DNA of 64,000 nucleotides from Methanobacteriota archaeon (GTDB lineage Archaea > Thermoplasmatota > E2 > DHVEG-1): NCBI GenBank assembly GCA_903877165.1, contig CAIRCU010000009.1, positions 57,708 to 121,707 on the forward strand. The letters run 5' to 3'. Positions 40,404-49,171 of this stretch are shown here, one piece after another. The notes beneath the pieces are model-generated. The model saw only the letters and a list, made by a program, of their open reading frames with translations. It ran no database searches and was not told the DNA's origin. The position numbers were made by a program, and so were the translations under genes. The first letter of the stretch is position 1. Every line of letters starts with the position of its first letter.

Positions 40404-43400
40404 ATGACGAAAAAATTCCGTGTAGCGGTCCTCAGTCTCATTCTGTGTACACCATGTACCGTCCTTCTCCTCACCACGCCGCTGCGCGCCGCTCCCATCA
40501 CCCTGTACGTCGGCAGAGGAGAAGTCTACACCACCATCCAAGCCGCCCTCGACAACGCCTCGGACGGCTACCGCATCTTCGTCTACAACGGCACGTACCA
40601 CGAGCATCTCACCATCAATAAACGCATCGACCTCTTCGGCGAAGACCGCAGCATCACCATCATCAACGGCAGTAACCTTGGCACCGTTGTCGCCATTACA
40701 TCCACAAACGTCAACCTCAGCCACTTCACCATCACCCACGGCGGCACCAACAGCACCGACAGCCTCGTCGACATCCAAGCTAGCCACTGCATCATCACCG
40801 ATAACAGCCTGCAGTACGGGTACACCGGTGCGTACCTCAACCACTCCGGCACCCACCTCATCTACGACAACACCATCGCCCACCTCCAAGGAGACGGCAT
40901 CAGACTCAACGACTCCAACAGCAACCAGAACATCAGCTACAACACCATCACCCTCTGCCGCAACGGCATCCTCAGCTACTACTCCGACGCCAACCGCTAC
41001 TACCACAATACTCTCACCGCCAACACCCACAACGGCCTCTTCCTCAACGACAGCCTCACCTACAACACCATCCGCTACAACAACTGCTCCACCAATAACC
41101 ACAGCGGCATCTATCTCAACGACTTCACCAACTACACCACCATCCTCGACAACACCATGAGCACCAACCACGACACCGGCCTTGCATTGGAGAACTGCAG
41201 CCAGGCTACCATCGCCACCAACATCATCACCAAGAACGCCAACTACGGCGCCAAGATCATCGGCTCCCACAACACCCTAGAGCAGAACACCATAGCGCAG
41301 AACGGCAAAGACGGCATCTACCTCAGCGCCGACGACAACAACACCATCCAAAACAACACTATCACCGCCAACCACAATGCAGGCCTGCGCCTCTACAACT
41401 CCACCGCGGACTGGATCACCGCCAACATTATCGCGGACAACGTTCAGTTCGGCGCGTACCTCGACTTCTTCACCATCCAGAACCTCGTCTACAACAACGC
41501 CTTCCACGGCAACACCATCAACGCCCAGGATAAAAGCCTCGGCCAGAACCGCTGGAACATCACCACCATAGCAGGCACCAACATCATTGGCGGCGGCAAT
41601 ATCTCAGGCAACTACTACGACACCTACGACCAGACAAGCGAAGGCGCCACCGACGCCAATGGCGACGGCATCGCAGACAACCCGTACACCATCTACGCGG
41701 ACAACAAAGACCACGGCTGCCTCCTCGACACCATCCCGCCCACCATTGGCACCATCCAACTTTCCCCCACCACCCAGACCCTCGGCGGCTACACCGCCAT
41801 CACCGTCCAAGTCACGGACAACACCCAAGTCAATGCCGTCGTCCTCAACGTCAAAGGTCCTAGCCTCAAATACACCATCCCCATCACCCACAACAAGACC
41901 GGGACCACCTACACCTGCAACCGCCAGTACCTCACCGTCGGCAACTACACCTGCAACATCACGGCCACCGACCCCAGAAACACCAGGACCACTGCCAACC
42001 GGACCTTCTCCATCGCCCCGGGCACACCACCCACCCTCAAAGACACCTCCCCAAAAAACGCAAGCCCAAGCACCTTCTTCACCTTCACCACGAACGTCAC
42101 CTCCACCAGCGCAAGCGCAACCGACCTCCTCGTCAACGTAGTCTGGATCCACGCCAGCCGCCAAGGCAACCTCTCCCTCTCCCACGCCACCGGCAACACC
42201 TTCACCGGATCCATCCTCCTGGACCACAGCACCCACAACCTTACCTACCACTTCTACGCCCGCGATAAATGGGGAAACGCACTCCTCACCACGACCACGA
42301 CCGTCCGCGTCATCGACAAACAAAAACCCAGGATCATCGTCACGCGCTACGGGCAGTCATACGCCGAGCTCCCAGGAAGCTACACCTTCAAAGCCGTCAT
42401 TACCGACGACTCAACGCTCCACAACGCCACCATCGAATACTGGTCCCTCGACCAATCACACCGCAAGGTGCTCATGGATCCCAATGGCACCAACACCTAC
42501 GAAAAAATCATCACCCCACAAGAGACAACCGACCGCATCTACTGCATCATCAACGCCACGGACGAATCTGGAAATTACAACAACACCAAAGCACCGACCG
42601 CGAAACCAGGCGGCCCCTACCGCGCCCTTACGAACGAAGAACTCATCTTCAACGCCTCAACCAGTTTCGACCTCGACGGTAACATCACCACCTACCACTG
42701 GTCGTTCGGCGATGGCACCATCGGCACCGGAGCAGTCGCCCAGCATACCTACGACGCGGAAGGCACCTACACTCTCACGCTCACCGTCACGGACAACGAA
42801 GGAAGGAACGGCACCAACACCACCACCGTCGTCGTCGGATCCTTCTCCGTCCATTACATCCCCCTTCAACGACTCGCTGCCCTCAACACACAATACCACC
42901 TCGACCTCACCGCCCTGTTCTACTGCTACGACATCAACGGAGACGGCCAGATAGACTCCTTCTTCGACCCAAACAGCGTCCTCGTTGCAGTCCACCCCAC
43001 GTCTGTTAACCTCTCCGGTGCCATATGCTTCCTCATCTCGACGGCGAACGACACCATCCCCGAATTCCTCTGGAATACAACCAACGACACCATCCTTTCC
43101 ATCACCTCTACATCGGGAACTATCCTTCATACGAATGTCGATGAGACTGCGCAGAAGGCTACTATCACGATACAGGTAGAGAAAACCGGCTGGGTCTACC
43201 TCGACACCACAGACGCCTACCCCATCGCGACCCTGACGGTATCAACAGGGACCCGGAACCTCTCCGCCTCACTAATCTGGCGGGAAAACGGCCGCATCAA
43301 TATCCTAGATGATCCATCCACGGAGTACAACCTCACCTTCACCGATATCTACCCACCTCTGCAGGTCACATTTTCACCAAATGACGGCGGCCTCATCAAT

Positions 43401-44042
43401 GAATACACCCCGACCATCTCGCTTTCCTTCAACCAGCCGGTCGTAATCATCGCCGCGACCTTCGGAGACGAAAGCGTAAAAGACGACCTGGTGAAGATAG
43501 ATGAACAGCATTATTATTACACGCCACCTGCGTACCTGTCGAATGGGACGTATCCTCTAACGGTCGATGCCCAGGCACTCCATGGAACCGGGTTCCTGTC
43601 TGCTGAGGCCATCTACATCTTCCTCTCGTACGGTGCCGCACCACAGAAAAGCTTCCTTGAAAAGAACGGGCTCATGCTCCTGCTTGGATCCCTTCTCGGC
43701 GGTGTCGCGATACTCCTCCTCCTTCTACGTTGGAAAGGCGTGACTCTCGACGGGTCAGTATACATCAACACTCGCAGGATAGCACCGTTTTTCAAGACCG
43801 TGGTCGTCGGCCCGATCTCCGTTCGAATCGATGACGACCGCTTCCAGAAGGCCGAGTTCTACGTGGACGGCGCCTTGAAAGAGACTGCGACGTCATTTCC
43901 CTATACCTGGCAGTGGCAGGAGAAAGCGTTCTTCAAACACACGCTAGAAACCAAGGTGTTCGACAGCGAAGGGAACAGCATCTCATCAGGCCCGGTCGAC
44001 ATCTATTTCTTTAACCCGTATAACGGTCGCCCTAAAGAGTGA
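40404..44042 (+). CDS. Giant secreted parallel beta-helix and PKD surface protein
   Basis: A surface protein of about 1212 residues. The ATG at 40404 gives the signal peptide MTKKFRVAVLSLILCTPCTV. The earlier ATG 40356 sits within bases of the TATA box (ATAGATATATTTTT) and is unlikely. Residues 30-410 form a NosD-type parallel beta-helix with many N-x-S/T coils (NTITLCRNGILSYYSD). Ig-like domains follow, then a PKD domain near 740-830 (ASTSFDLDGNITTYHWSFGDG), a dockerin/cohesin-like segment with YDINGDGQIDSFFDPNSV, and a membrane helix at about 1095-1115 (LMLLLGSLLGGVAILLLLL). An extra Ig-like domain lies after the helix. The sense strand is strongly C-rich. Confidence 0.88.
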   Translation: MTKKFRVAVLSLILCTPCTVLLLTTPLRAAPITLYVGRGEVYTTIQAALDNASDGYRIFVYNGTYHEHLTINKRIDLFGEDRSITIINGSNLGTVVAITSTNVNLSHFTITHGGTNSTDSLVDIQASHCIITDNSLQYGYTGAYLNHSGTHLIYDNTIAHLQGDGIRLNDSNSNQNISYNTITLCRNGILSYYSDANRYYHNTLTANTHNGLFLNDSLTYNTIRYNNCSTNNHSGIYLNDFTNYTTILDNTMSTNHDTGLALENCSQATIATNIITKNANYGAKIIGSHNTLEQNTIAQNGKDGIYLSADDNNTIQNNTITANHNAGLRLYNSTADWITANIIADNVQFGAYLDFFTIQNLVYNNAFHGNTINAQDKSLGQNRWNITTIAGTNIIGGGNISGNYYDTYDQTSEGATDANGDGIADNPYTIYADNKDHGCLLDTIPPTIGTIQLSPTTQTLGGYTAITVQVTDNTQVNAVVLNVKGPSLKYTIPITHNKTGTTYTCNRQYLTVGNYTCNITATDPRNTRTTANRTFSIAPGTPPTLKDTSPKNASPSTFFTFTTNVTSTSASATDLLVNVVWIHASRQGNLSLSHATGNTFTGSILLDHSTHNLTYHFYARDKWGNALLTTTTTVRVIDKQKPRIIVTRYGQSYAELPGSYTFKAVITDDSTLHNATIEYWSLDQSHRKVLMDPNGTNTYEKIITPQETTDRIYCIINATDESGNYNNTKAPTAKPGGPYRALTNEELIFNASTSFDLDGNITTYHWSFGDGTIGTGAVAQHTYDAEGTYTLTLTVTDNEGRNGTNTTTVVVGSFSVHYIPLQRLAALNTQYHLDLTALFYCYDINGDGQIDSFFDPNSVLVAVHPTSVNLSGAICFLISTANDTIPEFLWNTTNDTILSITSTSGTILHTNVDETAQKATITIQVEKTGWVYLDTTDAYPIATLTVSTGTRNLSASLIWRENGRINILDDPSTEYNLTFTDIYPPLQVTFSPNDGGLINEYTPTISLSFNQPVVIIAATFGDESVKDDLVKIDEQHYYYTPPAYLSNGTYPLTVDAQALHGTGFLSAEAIYIFLSYGAAPQKSFLEKNGLMLLLGSLLGGVAILLLLLRWKGVTLDGSVYINTRRIAPFFKTVVVGPISVRIDDDRFQKAEFYVDGALKETATSFPYTWQWQEKAFFKHTLETKVFDSEGNSISSGPVDIYFFNPYNGRPKE

Positions 44043-44046
44043 TGTG

Positions 44047-44928
44047 CTACGCGCTCGAAGGCGTCTCCTGGGTGTTCGCAGTGATCAGACTCATGCCTTC
44101 CTCGGTGAGTTCGATTTCGTTATACGAGACGTAGTGAAGCAGCTCGGAGCGTACCAGGTTGGAGACTAAGGATTCGAACTCGTTTTTTGAGATGTGCAAT
44201 AGGACGACTGCTGTCTCAGCATCCATATCCCTCGTGGAGAGCATCTTGAGCAGCTCGAATTCTTTATCAGAGAGGTGCAGCTCGGTGGTCACCGAGGCCG
44301 GCAGTTCTTCTTCCTCGTGGGTGAGGTGGGTGACGTAGCTCTCGATAATAGTGTCCAGGTCGAGACGGTCAAGTTCCTTACCGTCTTTGTCGAAGAGGAC
44401 GCAGGTTTTCTGCAGAGGGTCGAATTTCCATGATCCGACGTTTTTCCACGTGTAGCCAAGGAGGCTGACGTCGCTTTCCGATTTGGTTTTTCGACGGTGC
44501 TGACGATGGAGGTACCGCTGCTCGGTCTGTAGCAGCGAGAGGTCCACGTTGTATCCCCGGAGTTCGCTGGTGACTTCATCGCCGGCTTGCTCCTTGAGTT
44601 CTTTGAGGAAGAACAGCCCGGTTTTTCCTGCGAGATCCATGTAGAGGATGCGGATGATGGCTTCAATGGCTTTACCGATCTTTTCGCGTTCGATTTGGTT
44701 GATGTCGGGGTCGATGCTGATGACGTCGGATCCGCTGACCTCCCGGCCGGTAATGGAGACTCCCTTGAGGAACGGGTAGTTCTGTTCCAGGGTCTTGATG
44801 ATGGCGCCAAGGACGGTGGCGGCGAAGGCCTGCGTGGTGCGTCGGCTTGCGACGGCATAGACTGCTTTGATGACTGTGCCGAGCACCTCGGCATGGGACA
44901 GGCCGTTCTGAGAGGGGTCTGTTGGCAT
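44047..44928 (-). CDS. Unrecognised protein with C-terminal winged-helix-like region, linked to histidine kinase
   Basis: A 293-residue cytoplasmic protein. Residues 10-125 look like one alpha/beta domain (AFAATVLGAIIKTLEQNYPF, GSDVISIDPDINQIEREKIG). Residues 140-200 include a small beta-region with YTWKNVGSWKFDP. Residues 230-285 resemble a winged helix (LSDKEFELLKMLSTRDMDAE, ELTEEGMSLI). It starts 3 bases after the kinase stop on the same strand, so the kinase and this protein are almost certainly co-expressed. I do not recognise the family. An output or adaptor role for the kinase is inferred only from context. Confidence 0.7.
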   Translation of the reverse strand: MPTDPSQNGLSHAEVLGTVIKAVYAVASRRTTQAFAATVLGAIIKTLEQNYPFLKGVSITGREVSGSDVISIDPDINQIEREKIGKAIEAIIRILYMDLAGKTGLFFLKELKEQAGDEVTSELRGYNVDLSLLQTEQRYLHRQHRRKTKSESDVSLLGYTWKNVGSWKFDPLQKTCVLFDKDGKELDRLDLDTIIESYVTHLTHEEEELPASVTTELHLSDKEFELLKMLSTRDMDAETAVVLLHISKNEFESLVSNLVRSELLHYVSYNEIELTEEGMSLITANTQETPSSA

Positions 44929-44931
44929 GGT

Positions 44932-47334
44932 TTAACTCGGGGGATGGAAATCGACTTTCATTTTGTAGATGAAGGGGAGTTCGATGCAGAAGGAACTACC
45001 TTTGCCCACCTCGCTTTCCGCCCAGATTCTTCCGTTGTGTTTCTTCACAATTTCTTTTGAGATGAAGAGGCCAAGGCCGGTGCCTTCGTTGTTGCGGTCC
45101 TCGCCGGTGTAGGCTTGGTAGAATTTGATGAAGATTTTTTTGATTTCTTCTTTGGAGATACCGATGCCTGTGTCCACGACGGTGATGAGGATGTGTGTGT
45201 CTTGTTTTTTCGCATGGACGGAGATGGATCCGGTGTCCGTGAATTTCAGGGCGTTGCCGATGAGGTTCTTGAAGACCTGTGAAAGTCGGTTTTTATCGCC
45301 AAGGATGTGCGGGAGGTCGGGGGGTACGGTGAGGTTGAACCTGAGGTTTTTGGTCATGATCGCCGGGCGCATGTCCTCACCGACTTCGTTGAGCAGCTCG
45401 ACCATGTCGAGTTTTTCCATGTCGAAGCGCATGGTGTCGCTGTCGAGACGGGCAACGTCGAGGATGTCGTTGACGAGTTTGAGGAGGCGTTCCGCATTGC
45501 GCAGACTGATCTTCGCCCAATTCTTGATTTTGTCGTTGACCTCTGGGTCGTGGAGGATGAGGTCGAGGTAGCCTTTGATGGGGGTGACGGGTGAACGCAG
45601 TTCGTGTGCTGCGATGTTCATGAACTCGGTTTTGAGTCGTTCGTTTTTTTTCAGTTCTGCTTCGATTTCGCGGCGTTGTACGATGTCACGGACGGTGCAG
45701 ACGACGCCGATGAACTCGTTCTCTTTCATCAGCGGGGCCATGTTGACTTCGATGGGGATGATGGTCTCGTTGGCGGCGACGAGGTCGAGTTCGATGTTCT
45801 CGATTTTTTCGTTTTTCTTGCGGACATCGAGGAAAATCTGCTGGAGGAAGTAGATGGAGTCTTCGAGGAGGTAGCTGCGCAGCGGGGTGGCGAGGATTTG
45901 GGCTTTGCGTCGACCCAGGAGCTTTTCGAAGGCTGGGTTGACGTAGGAGAGCCTGCCGAGGGCGTCGGTAGTGAAGACGCCGTCCGCGGAGGTCTCCGCG
46001 AGGACGCGGTAGCGTTCCTCGGATTTCACGAGTTCGTCCCAGACCCTCTTGCGTTCGGTGACGTCTTCCATATTGCCGACAAGAGCGCGCGGTTGGTGAC
46101 GACTGTCAAAAAGGGTCATGCTGGTGTTGCTGACCCAGCGGTATTCCGTGTCCTTGCAGCGGAAGCGGAATTCGAAATGCCGGGGTTTCTCGTTTTCTTT
46201 GCAGTAGGTGGATAATGATTTGATTTTTTCGAGAGTCGAGGTGCGGTCGTCAGGGTGGATCCGGTCGATAATCTCCGTCCTGGTGAAGGCCATCAGGTCG
46301 TCAGGGTGGTAGCCGAGGTTCTTCTGGACTGAAGGGCTGACGTATTCGAAGGCGTGCGTCCTTAGGTTTATTTTGTAGATGGTGCTGAGGGAGTGTTCGA
46401 GAACGAACTGGAACCGTCCTTGGTTTTCGCGGAGGTCATGTATCGCGGTCTTGTAGGCTGTGATGTCAGTGCAGGTAATCATGAGGAAGGGCGTGGCGCC
46501 TGTGGTGTGGTCGAGGCGGTTGACGCCGAACAGGACATGGGTGGTTGCTTTCCTTTTTCTCCGGACGGTCGCTTCCCCGCACCAGGTCCCAGATGCAAGC
46601 ACGCTTTGGAGGATCTCGGTGAGTGATTGTTTTGTTTTCAGCACGGCGGTAATCGGCGTTGCCGTCAGGTCTGCATCGTCCTCGTAGCCGCAGAGGCGCA
46701 GGAACGCGGTGTTGGGGCGGAAGATGTTTCCGTCGAGATCCGTAAGAGCCATCGCGCTGGGCGAGGCTGCGAAGAGAGCGTCGTTCTGGGGCGTCCGCAG
46801 TTGGTTGGTGGGATGGGCTAGTTGCTTGGTATCGTCTTGGCAGAGGACGACGAATCCTTGAAACCCAGCATCGCCATTGATTCTCAGGACGGAAAGATTC
46901 AGGGTTTTGGATACGGCTTTGCTAGGTTGAATCGTGACACGGTAGCGAGCCGAGGATTCCTGTTGTGTTACGATGCTGTTCCCAATGGCTTTCTGCTGGG
47001 GTGCGAGGAGGTTTGCGAACGGCGCGAGGAACAAGTCGGTTCGATTGGTCTGCAGGAGTTTTTGGGCGGCGGCGTTCCATGAGACGATCCGGCCGTGGGC
47101 GTCAAGCAGCAACGTGGCGGTCGGGGAGTTGTCGAACAGGATCTGCAGGATCTGCTGCTCCTCTTTTCCATGGAACATCCCCAGGATTGGTGGGTTGTGG
47201 TCCGTGGTTTCGACAGGAGCCGGTTCTTCAGGGGCGCAGATTGGAGCCACGGTGACCTTTTCCTGCGAGCGGGCGAGCCTCCCTGCTCGCTCCTCTTCCT
47301 GGAGTTCTTGGACGATGGCTGGAACCTTTCTCAC
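44932..47334 (-). CDS. Soluble multi-PAS sensor histidine kinase
   Basis: An 800-residue cytoplasmic kinase with no membrane helix. Order: four PAS-like domains at roughly 60-180 (LQILFDNSPTATLLLDAHGR), 185-300 (FAASPSAMALTDLDGNIF), 310-430 (FEYVSPSVQKNLGYHPDDL) and 435-560 (ADGVFTTDALGRLSYVNPAF). HisKA follows with the phosphoacceptor in FMNIAAHELRSPVTPIKGY, then HATPase with the N box NLIGNALKF, G1 DTGIGIS and G2 GTGLGL. The start is GTG 47334. It lies 100 bases downstream of the response regulator gene and 3 bases upstream of the unrecognised 293-residue protein. Confidence 0.95.
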   Translation of the reverse strand: MRKVPAIVQELQEEERAGRLARSQEKVTVAPICAPEEPAPVETTDHNPPILGMFHGKEEQQILQILFDNSPTATLLLDAHGRIVSWNAAAQKLLQTNRTDLFLAPFANLLAPQQKAIGNSIVTQQESSARYRVTIQPSKAVSKTLNLSVLRINGDAGFQGFVVLCQDDTKQLAHPTNQLRTPQNDALFAASPSAMALTDLDGNIFRPNTAFLRLCGYEDDADLTATPITAVLKTKQSLTEILQSVLASGTWCGEATVRRKRKATTHVLFGVNRLDHTTGATPFLMITCTDITAYKTAIHDLRENQGRFQFVLEHSLSTIYKINLRTHAFEYVSPSVQKNLGYHPDDLMAFTRTEIIDRIHPDDRTSTLEKIKSLSTYCKENEKPRHFEFRFRCKDTEYRWVSNTSMTLFDSRHQPRALVGNMEDVTERKRVWDELVKSEERYRVLAETSADGVFTTDALGRLSYVNPAFEKLLGRRKAQILATPLRSYLLEDSIYFLQQIFLDVRKKNEKIENIELDLVAANETIIPIEVNMAPLMKENEFIGVVCTVRDIVQRREIEAELKKNERLKTEFMNIAAHELRSPVTPIKGYLDLILHDPEVNDKIKNWAKISLRNAERLLKLVNDILDVARLDSDTMRFDMEKLDMVELLNEVGEDMRPAIMTKNLRFNLTVPPDLPHILGDKNRLSQVFKNLIGNALKFTDTGSISVHAKKQDTHILITVVDTGIGISKEEIKKIFIKFYQAYTGEDRNNEGTGLGLFISKEIVKKHNGRIWAESEVGKGSSFCIELPFIYKMKVDFHPPS

Positions 47335-47433
47335 TGGCTCTCACGCTCCGATGAAGACGTTTGGAATCCCATCCGACGTTTGAAGGGTGGTCCTGCGGCA
47401 TCCCGGGGGCAGGACATCGGGATGATATTTCAT

Positions 47434-47796
47434 TTACCCTTTTAATATCTTGTCAACCCGCTGCAGGAGCGTCTCCTTGTCAAAGGGCTTCATGATGTAG
47501 TCCGCGAGCCCCTCATCGAGCAGGACCTGCTTGCGTTTCTCAGAAATCTCAAGGACGCTCATGAAGGCGACCTTCACAGCCTGATTCTTCTTCTTGATCC
47601 GGTTGAATACATCCCAGCCGCTCATCCCGGGCATCATGATGTCAAGAAGAACGAGGTCAACGTGCTCCTTCTCCAGCTTCCGTAGCGCGTCTTCACCACT
47701 GTATGAGGGAACGACTGTGTACCCGCCGAGCTCCAGGACCGTCCGTGTCAAATCCACGATATCAGGTTCATTGTCAACAACCATGATCTTCTTCAT
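47434..47796 (-). CDS. Single-domain response regulator
   Basis: A 120-residue CheY-like receiver. Residues: acidic pocket DNEPD at 8-12, phosphoacceptor Asp at about 52 in LVLLDIMMPGMSGWD, Ser near 80, and Lys in IMKPFD near 102. ATG 47796 (MKKIMVVDNEPD) is chosen because GAGGAG lies 9 bases upstream; the track ORF start at 47931 is an artefact. A TATA box (TTCTTATACC) at about 47837 drives it. It probably takes phosphate from the adjacent multi-PAS kinase and lacks its own output domain. Confidence 0.95.
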   Translation of the reverse strand: MKKIMVVDNEPDIVDLTRTVLELGGYTVVPSYSGEDALRKLEKEHVDLVLLDIMMPGMSGWDVFNRIKKKNQAVKVAFMSVLEISEKRKQVLLDEGLADYIMKPFDKETLLQRVDKILKG

Positions 47797-47922
47797 GCAT
47801 CGCATCTCCTCATGTTTGTAAGGCCCCGTGAGGTATAAGAAATTATCGTTCTCGAGGGGAATTTGTAGAAAAGAAAAAGTATAAATGCGTGCATTCGATA
47901 TAATTTGTGCCGGGATGGGATC

Positions 47923-48375
47923 ATGGCACATACACCAATCCTTTTCTCACTAGCGATTGAGAAAGATGCGGAAACCAATGCGTTACTCCTACAAGTGCTG
48001 TTTCCTCATGGTGCGCCGAATGTCACGCTAACGAAGACCGCTGTCGCCTGGTATCCCACCGCTGAAGAACTCGATTTTCTCAACGAGGCGTACGCCATGA
48101 TTGCACCGACCCTGCCGGTTGTCCCGACGCCGAATGTCAAACCGGAGCATCATCTGACGGGTGAAAAGGACCCGTCGATTCGCGACTCGGCAACCGAAGA
48201 GGAGATTCATGCGGCCGCTACGAAGAAAACCATGGCGGAGCAGGAGCAGGTGTTCGTCCAAGTCGACGACAAACTCATTGACGAGGCGCTCAAACGCAGG
48301 AAGAGCGAAGGTCCAGTCAAGGTCGATGAGGACTCCATAGTCGAGCGAATCACGAAAAGAAAGAAATCAGCGTAG
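47923..48375 (+). CDS. Hypothetical 150-residue protein
   Basis: Starts at ATG 47923 (MAHTPILFSLAIEKDAETNA); a TATA box AGTATAAATGCG lies about 42 bases upstream, divergent from the response regulator. Residues 1-70 look alpha/beta (LLLQVLFPHGAPNVTLTKTA), and residues 75-150 are charged and probably helical (VDDKLIDEALKRRKSEGPVK), with two similar short motifs D-x-L-I-D-E and D-S-I-V-E-R-I followed by basic clusters. I do not recognise it. Its end overlaps the convergent radical SAM gene by 9 bases. Confidence 0.65.
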   Translation: MAHTPILFSLAIEKDAETNALLLQVLFPHGAPNVTLTKTAVAWYPTAEELDFLNEAYAMIAPTLPVVPTPNVKPEHHLTGEKDPSIRDSATEEEIHAAATKKTMAEQEQVFVQVDDKLIDEALKRRKSEGPVKVDEDSIVERITKRKKSA

Positions 48376-49170
48376 CCGGTCTTCCGGCATCCTGTTTTCG
48401 AGTTTATAGCGCTTGCACAGCGTGTCGATACGAGTTGCCAAGCTGCTGAGGTATTTTTGATCTGGTGAGATCGCGCTCTCGTACCATCTCTGATACCGGG
48501 AAACGAGGTGGGGGTATCTGTCGCGGAGAATCTCGATGAATCGGTCACGCTGCTCCCCCTTCAACTCTAGGTGTTTATACAAGAGGTATGAGGCATGGGC
48601 ATCGGCTGCAGATGCGACCGTGGCCTTAAGATCCGGTTCGGCGAGCAACGGGAGCACGGGGAGTACCGCGATACCTGCTGTCACTCCAGCGTCTCGCAGG
48701 TGCCGTACGAGAACCAGTCGCTCCTGCGGTGAAACCACGGACGGCTCAAAGACCCTTGCCAGCGTCTCATCAACCGACAACACACTGACCGTTACCGCAC
48801 AGTCAAAGGAAGCGATGAGCGGGAGATCGCGCAGTACGAGCGGGGATTTCGTGAGGATATGACAGGGGAAGCCGTGGTCTCGTAGCGTCGACAGGACCGC
48901 CCGTGAAAGACCAGTGCGTTCTTCCACGGGTTGATACGGGTCATGGACGGACCCGAGGATCACGCGTCCTTGAGGCACATGCTGAAGCTCCCGGGCAAGC
49001 ACCTCCGCGATGTTGAGTTTGACGTCCACCGTCTCGAGCGCGGAATCACAATAGAGGCATCCGAAAGCACAGTTCTGGTACGGATCCACGGTGTACGTCC
49101 CATGGAAAAGCGCATCCGGTCGGGTAATCACTTTCAGGGCATTTTCGCAGGCGACGTCCCGGTACCGCAT
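48367..49170 (-). CDS. Radical SAM protein, SplB/COG1533-like
   Basis: A 267-residue enzyme with the radical SAM cysteine motif CAFGCLYC near residue 34, preceded by GTYTVDPYQN. GSVHDPYQPVEERTGLSRAVL and HILTKSPLVLRDLPLI are typical of the SplB-related group in COG1533. ATG 49170 (MRYRDVACENALKV) is used; it starts one base after the argS stop, and the longer track ORF lies inside argS. The function of this archaeal group is unknown; DNA photoproduct repair is not implied. Confidence 0.88.
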   Translation of the reverse strand: MRYRDVACENALKVITRPDALFHGTYTVDPYQNCAFGCLYCDSALETVDVKLNIAEVLARELQHVPQGRVILGSVHDPYQPVEERTGLSRAVLSTLRDHGFPCHILTKSPLVLRDLPLIASFDCAVTVSVLSVDETLARVFEPSVVSPQERLVLVRHLRDAGVTAGIAVLPVLPLLAEPDLKATVASAADAHASYLLYKHLELKGEQRDRFIEILRDRYPHLVSRYQRWYESAISPDQKYLSSLATRIDTLCKRYKLENRMPEDRLR

Positions 49171-49171
49171 C

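Noticed and set aside
40338-41270. 310-residue minus-strand ORF (VVGVLGDDVGG...) opposite the beta-helix
   Set aside because: Low-complexity Val/Gly/Asp/Ala product, an antisense artefact of the N-x-T-rich repeats.
41604-42323. 239-residue minus-strand ORF in the same gene
   Set aside because: Same reason; antisense shadow with no recognisable motif.
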